NCBI GenBank assembly: GCA_946497035.1
Contig: CAMMIW010000005.1
Location: 1-64,000, forward strand
Direction of reading: 5' to 3'
DNA from: an uncultured Eubacteriaceae bacterium
GTDB lineage: Bacteria; Bacillota; Clostridia; Lachnospirales; CAG-274
DNA length: 64,000 nucleotides
How positions within the stretch are numbered: the first letter of the stretch is position 1; each line of letters opens with the position of its first letter. Both the position numbers and the translations under genes were made by a program. Shown here piece by piece: positions 43,437-53,610 of this stretch. The notes under the pieces were generated by a model that saw only the letters and a program-made list of their open reading frames with translations, made no database searches and was not told where the DNA came from.

Positions 43437-46061
43437 ATGGCTACTAAAAAGCAACCTGTAACTATTGTTAATAGTGTAGAAACTTTAAAAGCTAGAATGA
43501 ACGAGCTTAAAGAGGCTCAAAAAATATTCGCTACTTATAATCAAGAGCAAGTAGATGAAATCTTTGCTGCTGCTGCATTAGCTGCTAACAAACAAAGAAT
43601 TTACCTTGCTAAAATGGCCGTTAAAGAAACTGGTATGGGTATTGTAGAAGATAAAGTTATTAAAAATCATTATGCTTCTGAATATATTTACAATAAATAC
43701 AAAAATACTAAAACTTGCGGTGTTTTAGAAGAAGATAAATCTTATGGTACAAAGGTTATAGCAGAGCCTATTGGTACAATAGCTGCTGTTATCCCTACTA
43801 CTAACCCTACTTCTACTGCAATTTTTAAAACATTACTTGCTTTAAAAACAAGAAATGCTATTATCATAAGCCCTCACCCTCGTGCTAAAGGTGCTACTAT
43901 TGAAGCTGCTAAAATAGTTTTAGAAGCTGCTGTTAAAGCTGGTGCTCCTGAAGGTATTATCGGTTGGATAGATGAGCCATCTTTAGAGCTTACAAACCAA
44001 GTTATGGCAAATGCAGATATTATATTAGCTACTGGTGGCCCTGGTATGGTTAAAGCAGCTTATTCTTCTGGTAAACCTGCCCTTGGCGTTGGTGCTGGTA
44101 ACGTTCCTGCTATTTTTGATGAAACGGCTAACGTTAAACTTGCTGTAAACTCTGTTATTCTTTCTAAAACTTTCGATAATGGTATGATTTGTGCTTCTGA
44201 ACAATCTGTTATCGTTCACGAAAAAATTTATAAAGAAGTTAAACAAGAATTTATTGATAGAGGTTGCTACGTATTAAAAGATAGTGAAATACAAAAAGTT
44301 AAAGAAACTATCTTAATTAAAAAAGGTGATACTTGTGCATTAAATGCAGATATAGTTGGTCAACCTGCTTATAAAATTGCAGAAATGGCAGGTATAAAAG
44401 TTCCTAAAGAAACTAAAATATTAATTGGTGAGGTTACATCTGTTGACCCTTCTGAACCTTTCGCTCACGAAAAATTATCTCCTGTTTTAGCTATGTATAA
44501 ATTTAAATCTTTTGATGATGCTTTAGAAAAAGCAGATACATTAGTTAAAGACGGTGGTTATGGTCATACTTCTTCTATCTTTATAGATACATTAGTTGGC
44601 AAAGAAAGATTAGATAAATTTACAGATATGATGAAAACTGGACGTATCGTTGTAAATACACCTTCTACTCACGGTGGTATTGGTGATCTTTTCAACTTTA
44701 ACCTTGCTCCTTCTTTAACTCTTGGTTGTGGTACTTGGGGTGGAAACTCTGTTTCTGAAAACGTTGGTGTTAAACACTTAATCAATACTAAACTAGTTGC
44801 TGAGAGGAGAGAAAATATGCTTTGGTTTAGAACTCCACAAAAAGTTTACTTTAAAAAAGGTTGTTTACCAGTTGCTCTTGATGAACTTAAGTCAGTTATG
44901 GATAAAAAGAGAGCATTTATCGTTACAGACTCTTTCTTATTCAAATCTGGTGTAACAAAACAAATTACTGATAGATTAGACAATATGGGTATTAAACACG
45001 CTACATTCTTTGAGGTTGAGCCAGACCCTACTCTTGCTTGTGCAAAAACTGGTGCTGAAGCTATGAGAGCTTTTGAGCCAGATTGTATTATAGCTGTTGG
45101 TGGTGGTTCTGCTATGGACGCTGCTAAAATTATGTGGGTTATGTATGAACACCCAGAAGTAGACTTTTTAAATATGGCTATGAGATTTATGGATATTAGA
45201 AAACGTATTTATACATTCCCTAAAATGGGCGAAAAAGCTTACTTTATAGCTATTCCTACATCTTCTGGTACAGGTTCTGAGGTTACACCTTTTGCTGTTA
45301 TTACAGACGAAACTACTGGAACTAAATATCCATTAGCAGATTATGAGCTTCTTCCTAATATGGCTATCGTTGATGCAGACTTAATGATGAGCCAACCTAA
45401 AGGTTTAACTGCTGCTTCTGGTATAGATGCTTTAACTCACTCTTTAGAGGCTTATGCTTCTATATTAGCTACAGACTATACAGATGGTCTTGCTCTTAAA
45501 GCTCTTAAAAATATTTTTGGTTATTTACCAAGAGCTTTTGAACAAGGTGAGACAGACGTTGAAGCTAGAATTAAAATGGCAGATGCTTCTACTTTAGCTG
45601 GTATGGCTTTTGCTAACTCATTTTTAGGTATTTGCCACTCTATGGCACATAAATTAGGTGGTTACCACCATTTACCACACGGTGTTGCTAATGCATTATT
45701 AATAACTGAAGTTATGAAATTTAATGCTTCTGAAGCACCTACAAAAATGGGTACATTTGCCCAATATGAATACCCTAAAGCTATTGAAAGATATGCAGAA
45801 GTTGCTGATTTCTTAGGCCTTAAAGGTAACTCTAACAAAGAAAAATTTGATAACCTTATTAAAGCTATTGAAGAATTAAAAGCTAAAGTTGGTATTAAAA
45901 AATGTATCAAAGATTATAACATTGATGAAAAAGTATTTTTAGAGTCTCTTGATCAAATGGTTGAAGATGCTTTTGATGATCAATGTACTGGCGCTAACCC
46001 AAGATATCCTCTTATGAGCGAAATGAAAGAGATATTCTTAAAAGTTTACTACGGTAAGTAA
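43437..46061 (+). CDS. adhE: Bifunctional aldehyde-alcohol dehydrogenase
   Basis: An 874-aa fermentation enzyme that reduces acetyl-CoA to acetaldehyde and then ethanol, regenerating NAD+. The N-terminal CoA-acylating aldehyde dehydrogenase domain has catalytic Cys252 (DNGMICASEQ); the C-terminal iron alcohol dehydrogenase has GGGSAMDAAKIMW and the metal histidines in HSMAHKLGGYHHLPHG. Both halves are intact. Codon choice is richer in G/C-ending codons than its neighbours, fitting high expression. The start is ATG behind AGGAGG. Confidence 0.97.
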   Translation: MATKKQPVTIVNSVETLKARMNELKEAQKIFATYNQEQVDEIFAAAALAANKQRIYLAKMAVKETGMGIVEDKVIKNHYASEYIYNKYKNTKTCGVLEEDKSYGTKVIAEPIGTIAAVIPTTNPTSTAIFKTLLALKTRNAIIISPHPRAKGATIEAAKIVLEAAVKAGAPEGIIGWIDEPSLELTNQVMANADIILATGGPGMVKAAYSSGKPALGVGAGNVPAIFDETANVKLAVNSVILSKTFDNGMICASEQSVIVHEKIYKEVKQEFIDRGCYVLKDSEIQKVKETILIKKGDTCALNADIVGQPAYKIAEMAGIKVPKETKILIGEVTSVDPSEPFAHEKLSPVLAMYKFKSFDDALEKADTLVKDGGYGHTSSIFIDTLVGKERLDKFTDMMKTGRIVVNTPSTHGGIGDLFNFNLAPSLTLGCGTWGGNSVSENVGVKHLINTKLVAERRENMLWFRTPQKVYFKKGCLPVALDELKSVMDKKRAFIVTDSFLFKSGVTKQITDRLDNMGIKHATFFEVEPDPTLACAKTGAEAMRAFEPDCIIAVGGGSAMDAAKIMWVMYEHPEVDFLNMAMRFMDIRKRIYTFPKMGEKAYFIAIPTSSGTGSEVTPFAVITDETTGTKYPLADYELLPNMAIVDADLMMSQPKGLTAASGIDALTHSLEAYASILATDYTDGLALKALKNIFGYLPRAFEQGETDVEARIKMADASTLAGMAFANSFLGICHSMAHKLGGYHHLPHGVANALLITEVMKFNASEAPTKMGTFAQYEYPKAIERYAEVADFLGLKGNSNKEKFDNLIKAIEELKAKVGIKKCIKDYNIDEKVFLESLDQMVEDAFDDQCTGANPRYPLMSEMKEIFLKVYYGK

Positions 46062-46079
46062 TTTTAATTAACACATAAT

Positions 46080-46110
46080 AAAAAGAGAAGATTTTTTGTC
46101 TTCTCTTTTT
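46080..46110. terminator. Bidirectional intrinsic terminator
   Basis: A perfect 12-bp stem (46080-46091 with 46099-46110) with flanking A and T runs, between convergent adhE and gerC. Confidence 0.9.
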
Positions 46111-46205
46111 ATTTAGTTATTTTCAATTATTGAAGTTTAAACGAAATATATATAATACCCCTAAAATATCTATTTTAGTAAAATTATTTAAGCTATATTA
46201 ATTTT

Positions 46206-47393
46206 TTATTTTATACTACCCGAACCTTTTATTTTTGTATTAAATTGTATATCAAAATCTACATAATCATAAACATTATTATTTTCTAAGTTATATTTAT
46301 CATATAAATTATAAGCATTTTTTCTTATAAGCTCTTTTAATCCTATTATATCAACATCTAATTGTTTTATAGCATTAATAGAGCTTTCTATTTCTTTTTT
46401 ACCGTAGCTAGAAATTTCATCTTCTATCATTTTATATTTTTCTGTATCTATCATTATATTTTTACCTAATGTATATTCTGATATGTTACCTTCTATATTT
46501 ATAACAAATTGACAAACTATTTTATTATCTTTTTCATAAAAATCTTTATCTATTTTTTTCTTAAATATAGATGTAGATACATATCCATTTTCAAAAGGTA
46601 TAGATATTTCTCCTAAAGATTTTTTATCTATTATCCATAAAAGACCTTTTGTTGTGGTATCATCTAAATAGCCTACATATTTACTATCTTTTAAAGCTAT
46701 TAGCCCTGTTAACCTTACATCATCATCTACTATCTGTATATTAGGTATAGCTGTATCTCCTATAGAAAGTAATTGCTGAACAACATCTTCTAAATCTATA
46801 CTATAAGTAAAGGCAGAATTTTTTTTATTATTTTTATAATAATCGTTTATATATATACCAAGCATTTTTTCATCTTTTGGTATAGTTTGTAATATTTCTT
46901 GTGCTTTTCCTTCTGTACCTAAAACTATAATTTTTCTACTTATTTCGTTACTTCTTTCTAAAGCATCTATTGTTTCTTTTAAAAGTGTTTCATCTTCTAA
47001 TATTTCTTTGCCTAAAACAACAACTTTTGTATGGCCATAATATAAATTTTTGCTCATATAAGTTCCTATTAAATCTATTGTAGATGCAATAGAAGATCCC
47101 TCTGCCATTTTTATAGCCTCATTTACATTTTTATCTTTATCTTCTCCCATAGGGTTTGTTGCTTCTTTATTATTTCCACTTTTTTCACCTTCAGAAACTT
47201 CTGGCATAGCCATAGATACAATAAATCTTTTTTCTTCTCCTGTTTTTTCTGTGCTAGTGTCGTTTTCTTGGCTATATTTATCTATACCTATCGCTAAAAC
47301 TAAAGCCCTTTCTTCTAGCTCCACTTTATCAAAACAACCTGTCAAAAATGTAGTAAAAGTTAAAAATAAACATATAATTTTAATTATCTTCAT
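46206..47393 (-). CDS. Spore germination lipoprotein GerC
   Basis: A 395-aa Ger(x)C family lipoprotein: signal peptide with lipobox LTGC (Cys20), then CFDKVELEERALVLAIGIDK and SSIASTIDLIGTYMSKNLYYGH typical of the family. It is the C subunit of a germinant receptor in the inner spore membrane. Its start overlaps the gerB end by 14 bp. A Glu/Ser/Lys-rich stretch (~45-90) is longer than usual. Confidence 0.9.
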   Translation of the reverse strand: MKIIKIICLFLTFTTFLTGCFDKVELEERALVLAIGIDKYSQENDTSTEKTGEEKRFIVSMAMPEVSEGEKSGNNKEATNPMGEDKDKNVNEAIKMAEGSSIASTIDLIGTYMSKNLYYGHTKVVVLGKEILEDETLLKETIDALERSNEISRKIIVLGTEGKAQEILQTIPKDEKMLGIYINDYYKNNKKNSAFTYSIDLEDVVQQLLSIGDTAIPNIQIVDDDVRLTGLIALKDSKYVGYLDDTTTKGLLWIIDKKSLGEISIPFENGYVSTSIFKKKIDKDFYEKDNKIVCQFVINIEGNISEYTLGKNIMIDTEKYKMIEDEISSYGKKEIESSINAIKQLDVDIIGLKELIRKNAYNLYDKYNLENNNVYDYVDFDIQFNTKIKGSGSIK

Positions 47394-48483
47394 TTTTTAA
47401 CCCCCTTACCTTAGCTACTGTATATAAAACTAGCGGTAAAATAACTATATAAAAAATACCAAATGTAAAATAAAATATATCCATTATTTTATATACTACT
47501 GTTATATTAGCAGGCAAAAAAGATATAAAATAAACTATAGGTACACAAATACATATAAATTTAGTATGGGTGCCTATTTTTGCTATATCTTTAAATATTA
47601 GAGAAGAAAAAAACATACCCGCATTTATCATCATAAAAATAGATATTATCCAAAAAGTCATTATAAGGGCATCTTGTCTTTCTATAAACGAGCCAGGTAA
47701 GTCTATTGTATCCATTATCTCTAAAACAGGCCACATCTGATGCATTATATCATATTTGCCAAACCTAGCTATAGTTAACATTGTAATAGCCGTCATTATT
47801 AACCCTACTGTTATTATAGCTCCTATTGTAGCTTTTTGTACTTTTTCTTTTTCTCTAATATAAGGATAAACTAAAAATATAAACTCTATCCCTGTAAAAT
47901 AAAATAACATATAACCCCCACCTTTTAAAGTGTCTATAGCGTTTATCTCTTTAAAAAATGGTTTTAAATTAGAAAAATCTATATCAAAAATAGATATAAA
48001 AAATACAAAAGCTAATGGTATAAAAACTATAAATACAAGAATTTCTGCTATACGTCCCCTAGCCTCATAACCTTTGCTAGCCATATAAGATCCTAAAACT
48101 AACATACTAAAAGATATTATCCAAAAAGGTGTATTAAAAAGCATTATTTCTTTAAGTATTTCAGAAAAAACCCTTACCTCCATTGCAACACCTATTATTA
48201 TTTTTATAATAAAGCCAAAGCTTATAAAAATACCTAAAGGCCTTCCTAAAATTTTACAAGTATAATCTACAAAGCTATCATTAGGGTATATTTTAGCCAC
48301 TTGGTTTATTATAGTTAAAAAAAACAAAGATAAAACTAAACCTATTAAAATAAGTAACCAACCATTTTGACCACCAAAATATACAGCCTTTTGAGGTAAT
48401 ATAGTTATGCCCATGCCAAAAATATCTAATATTAAAAGTAATTTTAATTGTCTTATAGTTATAAAATTGTTATCTGAAAACAT
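47380..48483 (-). CDS. Germinant receptor permease subunit GerB
   Basis: A 367-aa membrane protein of the APC-like spore germination permease family, about ten helices (ITIRQLKLLLILDIFGMGIT start, EIMDTIDLPGSFIERQDALI near the end). It probably binds the germinant. ATG at 48483 follows GGGAGGT; the fourteen codons upstream lie within the gerA end and lack a ribosome site. Middle gene of the gerA-gerB-gerC operon. Confidence 0.92.
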   Translation of the reverse strand: MFSDNNFITIRQLKLLLILDIFGMGITILPQKAVYFGGQNGWLLILIGLVLSLFFLTIINQVAKIYPNDSFVDYTCKILGRPLGIFISFGFIIKIIIGVAMEVRVFSEILKEIMLFNTPFWIISFSMLVLGSYMASKGYEARGRIAEILVFIVFIPLAFVFFISIFDIDFSNLKPFFKEINAIDTLKGGGYMLFYFTGIEFIFLVYPYIREKEKVQKATIGAIITVGLIMTAITMLTIARFGKYDIMHQMWPVLEIMDTIDLPGSFIERQDALIMTFWIISIFMMINAGMFFSSLIFKDIAKIGTHTKFICICVPIVYFISFLPANITVVYKIMDIFYFTFGIFYIVILPLVLYTVAKVRGLKNEDN

Positions 48484-48493
48484 TGCTACCTCC

Positions 48494-50008
48494 CTAGTTA
48501 ATATCTTCTTTTTTATTTTTTTCAAGGCTTAATCTTGTTTTTTGGCTATCTTTTGCAAAAATAGGCCTCTTTCTAAGCATAAATATTGGCAATTTTATTA
48601 TAGTATCTTTAACATCGTTTAATCCATATTCTTTTACAGATACAAAAGGATATAAATAAGGTATACCAAAGCTTTTTAACGTTACAAGATGTATAAGACA
48701 AACTAATATAGCTAACCAAAAACCAAAAAATCCTAAAAGTGATGATAATAATATTATAAAATATTTAGTAAGCCTATAACCTGCCGTTAGAGCTATATTA
48801 GGTATAGCAAAACTACAAATAGCTGTAAGAGCTATAACTATTACTACTATAGGGCTAACAAGACCTGCCTCTACCGCCGCTTGTCCTATTATTATCCCCC
48901 CTACTATACCGAGAGTGCTACCTATAGCTGAAGGTAACCTTATACCTGCCTCTCTTAATGTTTCAAAGGCAAGCTCCATTAAAATTATTTCTAACACAGC
49001 TGGTATTGGCACAGTTTGTCTAGCTTCTGCCATTTTTAAAATAAGTTCCATAGGTATCATAGCAGGGTGATAAACAGATATAGCTATATAAAGACCTGGC
49101 AAACATACACATAAAAACCCTGCTATATATCTTATTATCCTTGTAAAGCTCATTATCTCCCATCTTTGATAATAATCTTCTGAAGATTGATAAAAGCTAG
49201 CTAATATAGTAGGCACAATTATTACAAAAGGGCTATTATCTACAACGATAGCTATTCTACCTTCTAAAAGGGCAGCCGCCACTTTATCTGGTCTTTCTGT
49301 TAGTTGCATTTGAGGAAAAGGTGATTTATAATCATCTTCTATAAATTGCTCTATATAGCCACTATCTATAATTCCATCTATATCTATCATATCAAGACGT
49401 TTTTCTACTTCTTTTAATATTTCTGGCCTTGCTATATCTTCCATATACATTATGCCTATATCAGTTTTACTTCTTTTACCTACCCTTATTTGCTTTAGCT
49501 TTAAATTTGTATCTCTTATTCTTCTTCTTATAAGAACTGTATTTACCCTAAAAGTTTCTGTAAAAGCTTCTTTAGAGCCTTGAACAACCACCTCTGTATC
49601 TGCGGTAGATACGCTTCTTCTAGGAAATCCCTTTGTAGATAATATTATAGCTTTATCAAAACCATCTATTAATAATAGTGTATTGCCCGCTAATATTTCA
49701 TCTATAACCTTTTCAAAATCTGTTTCTTCAAAAAAGTCGGCTGTGGCTATACCCCCATTTTTTAAAGCATCAAATATATTTTCTTTAAGATTATCTCCCG
49801 TAGGTTTAACTTGCCTTATATCTATCATAAGTATGTCTATAAGCTCATCTATAAATGCTCTATCTGTCATTACATCTATATAGCTTATATAAAGGTTAGT
49901 TTCTCTATTTTCTCCAACAGGAAATTTTCTTTTTACTATATCACCAAAATCTTTAAATCTTATATCTAAATATTGTATATTTTTATCTATATCTTTATTT
50001 ATGTTCAA
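48494..50008 (-). CDS. Germinant receptor subunit GerA
   Basis: A 504-aa GerA family protein with a soluble N-terminal region (1-~290: YISYIDVMTDRAFIDELIDI, LIRRRIRDTNLKLKQIRVGK) and four to five membrane helices at ~300-460 with EIILMELAFETLREAGIRLP. It forms the membrane channel part of the receptor. TTG at 50008 is used as start: GGGAGGG lies six bases upstream, and no ATG is available. Sporulation-specific promoter not identified. Confidence 0.92.
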   Translation of the reverse strand: MNINKDIDKNIQYLDIRFKDFGDIVKRKFPVGENRETNLYISYIDVMTDRAFIDELIDILMIDIRQVKPTGDNLKENIFDALKNGGIATADFFEETDFEKVIDEILAGNTLLLIDGFDKAIILSTKGFPRRSVSTADTEVVVQGSKEAFTETFRVNTVLIRRRIRDTNLKLKQIRVGKRSKTDIGIMYMEDIARPEILKEVEKRLDMIDIDGIIDSGYIEQFIEDDYKSPFPQMQLTERPDKVAAALLEGRIAIVVDNSPFVIIVPTILASFYQSSEDYYQRWEIMSFTRIIRYIAGFLCVCLPGLYIAISVYHPAMIPMELILKMAEARQTVPIPAVLEIILMELAFETLREAGIRLPSAIGSTLGIVGGIIIGQAAVEAGLVSPIVVIVIALTAICSFAIPNIALTAGYRLTKYFIILLSSLLGFFGFWLAILVCLIHLVTLKSFGIPYLYPFVSVKEYGLNDVKDTIIKLPIFMLRKRPIFAKDSQKTRLSLEKNKKEDIN

Positions 50009-50146
50009 CTTTTTCCCTCCCAAAATTTATTTATAAATTTAGCTTTTACCAGTATTTTTTATTTATACATATTTTTATTAGACTTTTTTTATTTTTTGTT
50101 GTAAAATATAATTAAGTACAATTAAATATATATTAGGAGAGATATT

Positions 50147-50653
50147 ATGAAAAAAGTAAACTTTGATAATATTTATAAAATTTTAGAAAGTTCTTTTGAG
50201 CCATTTTTACACAGAGGCTATGAAAGACAAAAAAAACTCTTAGATAATGAAAAATATAATATAATTACTTATGAAGAAAATGATGAAATACTAGGTTTTT
50301 TAACCTATTGGAAACTAGATAAAGATACTTTATTTGTTGAACATTTTGCAGTTGCCCCTGAAAAAAGAGGATATGGTATTGGCAAAAAAATATTTAATGA
50401 TTTTTTAAAGCTAGATGGAGATAAATTTTTAGAAGTAGAACCACCTCATACAGAAATAGATAAAAAGAGAATTAAACTATATGAAAGTTTTGGTTTTATA
50501 TTTAATGATAATGAATATTATCAACCTATATATAATGAAGGAGATGATAAAACAAGACTACATATTATGTCTAGCAGAAAATTAGATGAAAATGAATTTG
50601 AAAATATTTACAAAAAAATACACGATTTAGATTCTAGTATAAAAAATATTTAA
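50147..50653 (+). CDS. GNAT acetyltransferase
   Basis: A 168-aa GNAT protein. Acetyl-CoA loop EKRGYGIGKKIFNDF and the YESFGF segment are clear; the C-terminal part (DDKTRLHIMSSRKLDENEF) is family-typical. Substrate unknown. AGGAGAG precedes the ATG. It is 11 bp upstream of the YesL-like gene, so they may be cotranscribed. Confidence 0.8.
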   Translation: MKKVNFDNIYKILESSFEPFLHRGYERQKKLLDNEKYNIITYEENDEILGFLTYWKLDKDTLFVEHFAVAPEKRGYGIGKKIFNDFLKLDGDKFLEVEPPHTEIDKKRIKLYESFGFIFNDNEYYQPIYNEGDDKTRLHIMSSRKLDENEFENIYKKIHDLDSSIKNI

Positions 50654-50664
50654 GAGGTGATTAA

Positions 50665-51270
50665 TTGAAAGACTACTTTAATATAGACCGTATTATGACA
50701 TATTGTAACTATATTTTTTATTTTTTATGTATTAATTTATTTTGCATAATATTAAATACACCTTTATTTTTATTTATAGTTTTTATAGGTATAAAACAAA
50801 TACATATTTATATGCCTTTATTTTTAGTTTGTTGCATACCTTTGCCTGTATCTTTTTGTGCTTGTTTTTATTGTATGGCAAAATTTTTAAAAAATAAAGA
50901 CTTAAATGTTTTTAAAGATTTTTTTAAAGGTATAAAAAATAGCTTTTTTCAAAGTACTCTAATAGGCATTATATATTTATTTATAATATTTATTTTATAT
51001 AGCAACATTATATATAGCATAAATAGCAAATTAAATATTACTCTTATATTTTTTTTTATAATATTGCTTGCATTTATTTTATTATCAAGTATAAATTCTT
51101 TATTATTAATAAGCAAATTTTCTATAAAAACTTTTCAAATATTAAAATATTCTTTTATAATAACTTTTACAAAGCCAACATTAACCTTATCTAATGGTTT
51201 TTGCTTTGTTTTTGGTATATATATTTTTACTATATATCCTGTTCAAATGTTTTTTTCTTATTTAGCTTAA
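50665..51270 (+). CDS. YesL-like (DUF624) membrane protein
   Basis: A 201-aa protein with five hydrophobic segments (~15-35, 45-65, 95-115, 120-145, 170-195). The central SFCACFYCMAKFLKNKDLNV and FKDFFKGIKNSFFQ segments resemble DUF624 proteins, which commonly accompany Lpl-type sugar importers, as it does here. The start is TTG at 50665 behind GAGGTGATT. Function of the family is not known. Confidence 0.65.
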   Translation: MKDYFNIDRIMTYCNYIFYFLCINLFCIILNTPLFLFIVFIGIKQIHIYMPLFLVCCIPLPVSFCACFYCMAKFLKNKDLNVFKDFFKGIKNSFFQSTLIGIIYLFIIFILYSNIIYSINSKLNITLIFFFIILLAFILLSSINSLLLISKFSIKTFQILKYSFIITFTKPTLTLSNGFCFVFGIYIFTIYPVQMFFSYLA

Positions 51271-51654
51271 TATCTTTTTTTATTTACCTAATTAACAAAC
51301 ATTTTTTAAACTATTTAGAAGAAAATAACTATAAAAAAGTAAACTAAAATTTTAGTTTACTTTTTTATTTTATATATTATTTATAGAATTTTTTTATTTT
51401 ATATCATTAGTATTATTTGTATTATTTATATAAATTTATAGTAATATTTTTGTGCATTTAGACATGATTTTTATTCTTATCACATATAAATATTAACCAA
51501 ATCGTATATTTTAGCTAATAAAATAGTTGATTTTTATATTATATGTATTATAATATAAATATATAAAACATTAAAGTTATTTAACAAATAAATTGACTAA
51601 TTATTATATAAAAATATAATAACTTTAAATTATTACATAAAGGAGGTTTTTATA
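51271..51654 (+). promoter_or_regulatory. Terminator-promoter region before the ABC importer
   Basis: After the strong terminator at 51333-51366 comes A+T-rich DNA, then a SigA promoter: TTGACT (51593-51598), 16-bp spacer, TATAAT (51615-51620). An 11-bp inverted repeat (51571-51581 with 51618-51628) flanks this promoter and could be an operator. The leader is short and ends with AGGAGG. Confidence 0.55.
51333..51366. terminator. Strong intrinsic terminator
   Basis: A perfect palindrome of two 17-base arms (51333-51349 with 51350-51366), giving a long stem with a small loop and A/T runs at both ends. It ends the YesL-like gene. Confidence 0.85.
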
Positions 51655-52593
51655 TTGAGCAAAAGGAAAAAGAAATTTTTATCGAGAGATGATATAGAAT
51701 TAACCTTACTATCTTTACCTACTCTCATATGGTTTGTTGTATTTAGTTTTATCCCTATGATAGGTATATTAATAGCTTTTAAAGATTTTAGAATTTTGCC
51801 AGGCCAAAACTTTATAGAAAGCCTTATAACTAGCGAAAACGTTGGTCTTAAAAATTTTGAATTTTTATTTAAAACACCTGATGCCGCTATAATAATAAGA
51901 AACACATTGCTTTATAATATATTATTTATTATTATTGGTACAGTTATACCTGTTGTATTGGCTATAGCTATCACTCAATTATATAGCAAAAAGCTAGCTA
52001 AAGTATGTCAAACAGCAATGTTTTTACCACATTTTTTATCTTGGGTTGTTGTTAGCTATTTTGTTTTTTCTTTTTTAAGCTATGACAAAGGTATTTTTAA
52101 TCAAATTTTAACTAAATTTGGTGCCGAGCCTGTTCAATGGTATATGGAAAATAAATATTGGCCTTACATAATAATTTTTATGAATACCTGGAAAGGCATG
52201 GGCTATGGTATGGTTGTATACTTAGCTGCTATAACTGGTATTGACCAAAGTTATTATGAAGCTGCTTTGATAGATGGTGCTAAAAAATGGGAACAAATAA
52301 AATATATTACTATACCTCTTATAAAGCCTATTATAATAATTATGTTTATTATGGCAGTTGGTAATATATTTAAGTCTGATTTTGGTTTATTTTATCAAGT
52401 ACCTAGAAACTCTGGCCTTTTATTCCCTACAACTGCTACTATAGACACTTATGTTTATAAAGCTATTGAAGGTACTGGTAGTATGGCTATGAGCTCTGCG
52501 GCAAGCTTTTTACAATCTGTTATTGGTTGTATAACAATCATTATAGCTAATACTATTGTTAAAAAAATAGACGGCGAAAACGGTCTTTTCTAG
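51655..52593 (+). CDS. ABC sugar transporter permease, LplB type
   Basis: A 312-aa membrane permease with six helices. The cytoplasmic EAA loop is YYEAALIDGAKKWEQIKYIT, which docks the ATPase. LplB/YtcP-type permeases import oligosaccharides, often uronate- or xylan-derived. The start is TTG at 51655 behind AGGAGG. First gene of the importer; a shared MsmX-type ATPase encoded elsewhere is expected. Confidence 0.9.
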   Translation: MSKRKKKFLSRDDIELTLLSLPTLIWFVVFSFIPMIGILIAFKDFRILPGQNFIESLITSENVGLKNFEFLFKTPDAAIIIRNTLLYNILFIIIGTVIPVVLAIAITQLYSKKLAKVCQTAMFLPHFLSWVVVSYFVFSFLSYDKGIFNQILTKFGAEPVQWYMENKYWPYIIIFMNTWKGMGYGMVVYLAAITGIDQSYYEAALIDGAKKWEQIKYITIPLIKPIIIIMFIMAVGNIFKSDFGLFYQVPRNSGLLFPTTATIDTYVYKAIEGTGSMAMSSAASFLQSVIGCITIIIANTIVKKIDGENGLF

Positions 52594-52604
52594 GAGGTAT
52601 GTAT

Positions 52605-53534
52605 ATGAAATTAAGCAAAAATAAATTAGGTGGCTTTGAAAAATTTAATCGTGTATCACCTTATGCTAATAGTATAATAGCTGCTATATTTATTGCTTTA
52701 GCTATTATATGTATTTTACCTGTTGTATTGGTTTTTATGGTATCTATTAGCTCAGAAAAGTCAATACAAAATTTTGGCTATAGGTTTTGGCCTGCCGAGT
52801 TTTCTTCTCAAGCATATACCTTCCTTGCAGAATCTAAAGATAGCATATTAAGATCTTTTGGTGTATCTATTTTAGTTACTGTTTTAGGTACAATAGTTGG
52901 GCTTATATTAAATACAACTATTGCCTATGCTTTATCAAGAAAAAACTTTAAATTTAAAACTTTTTTCACTTGGGTTATATTTATACCTATGTTATTTAAC
53001 GGTGGTATGATATCTTCTTATATAGTTGTTTCTACTATGTTAAATTTAAAAGATACTATCTGGGCTTTAATTTTACCTATGGCCGTATCTTCTTTTAACA
53101 TTATCATTTTAAGAACATTTTTTCAAACAACTATACCAGATTCTCTCATAGAATCGGCAAAGTTAGACGGTGCTACACAGCTTAGAATTTTTACAACAAT
53201 TGTTTTACCTATATCTCTTCCTGCTATTGCTACTATAGGGCTTTTTCTCACTTTTGCATATTGGAACGATTGGTATAACGCATTATTATATATAGATAAT
53301 AATTCTTTAGTACCTATCCAAGCTCTTTTAAATAGAATACAAGGTGATATAGAATTTATGAACCAAAACGTATCTTTACTAGGTGCTTCCGCTACAGAGG
53401 TTTTAGAGAAGCTCCCTTCAGAATCTGTTAGAATGGCTATTGTTATAGTTGTTGTTTTACCTATAGCTTGTTCATATCCATTCTTTCAAAAATATTTTAT
53501 ATCTGGTTTAACAATTGGTGCGGTTAAAGAATAA
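52605..53534 (+). CDS. ABC sugar transporter permease, LplC type
   Basis: A 309-aa six-helix permease, partner of the preceding gene. The EAA loop is LIESAKLDGATQLRIFTTIV; the C-terminal IACSYPFFQKYFISGLTIGA is typical of the LplC/YtcP group. ATG at 52605 is preferred to ATG at 52599, which would sit only one base after AGGAGG (52592-52597). The stop codon of the upstream permease overlaps that ribosome site. Confidence 0.9.
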   Translation: MKLSKNKLGGFEKFNRVSPYANSIIAAIFIALAIICILPVVLVFMVSISSEKSIQNFGYRFWPAEFSSQAYTFLAESKDSILRSFGVSILVTVLGTIVGLILNTTIAYALSRKNFKFKTFFTWVIFIPMLFNGGMISSYIVVSTMLNLKDTIWALILPMAVSSFNIIILRTFFQTTIPDSLIESAKLDGATQLRIFTTIVLPISLPAIATIGLFLTFAYWNDWYNALLYIDNNSLVPIQALLNRIQGDIEFMNQNVSLLGASATEVLEKLPSESVRMAIVIVVVLPIACSYPFFQKYFISGLTIGAVKE

Positions 53535-53610
53535 ATTTTTATAAAAATGATTTTTAAACTATCTTTTGATAGGTTAATATAAAATAATTTTAAGAAAAGA
53601 GGTTTTGCTT

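Noticed and set aside
50009-50146. Sporulation sigma-G promoter for gerA
   Set aside because: Some bases resemble the -35, but no acceptable -10 lies at the right distance.
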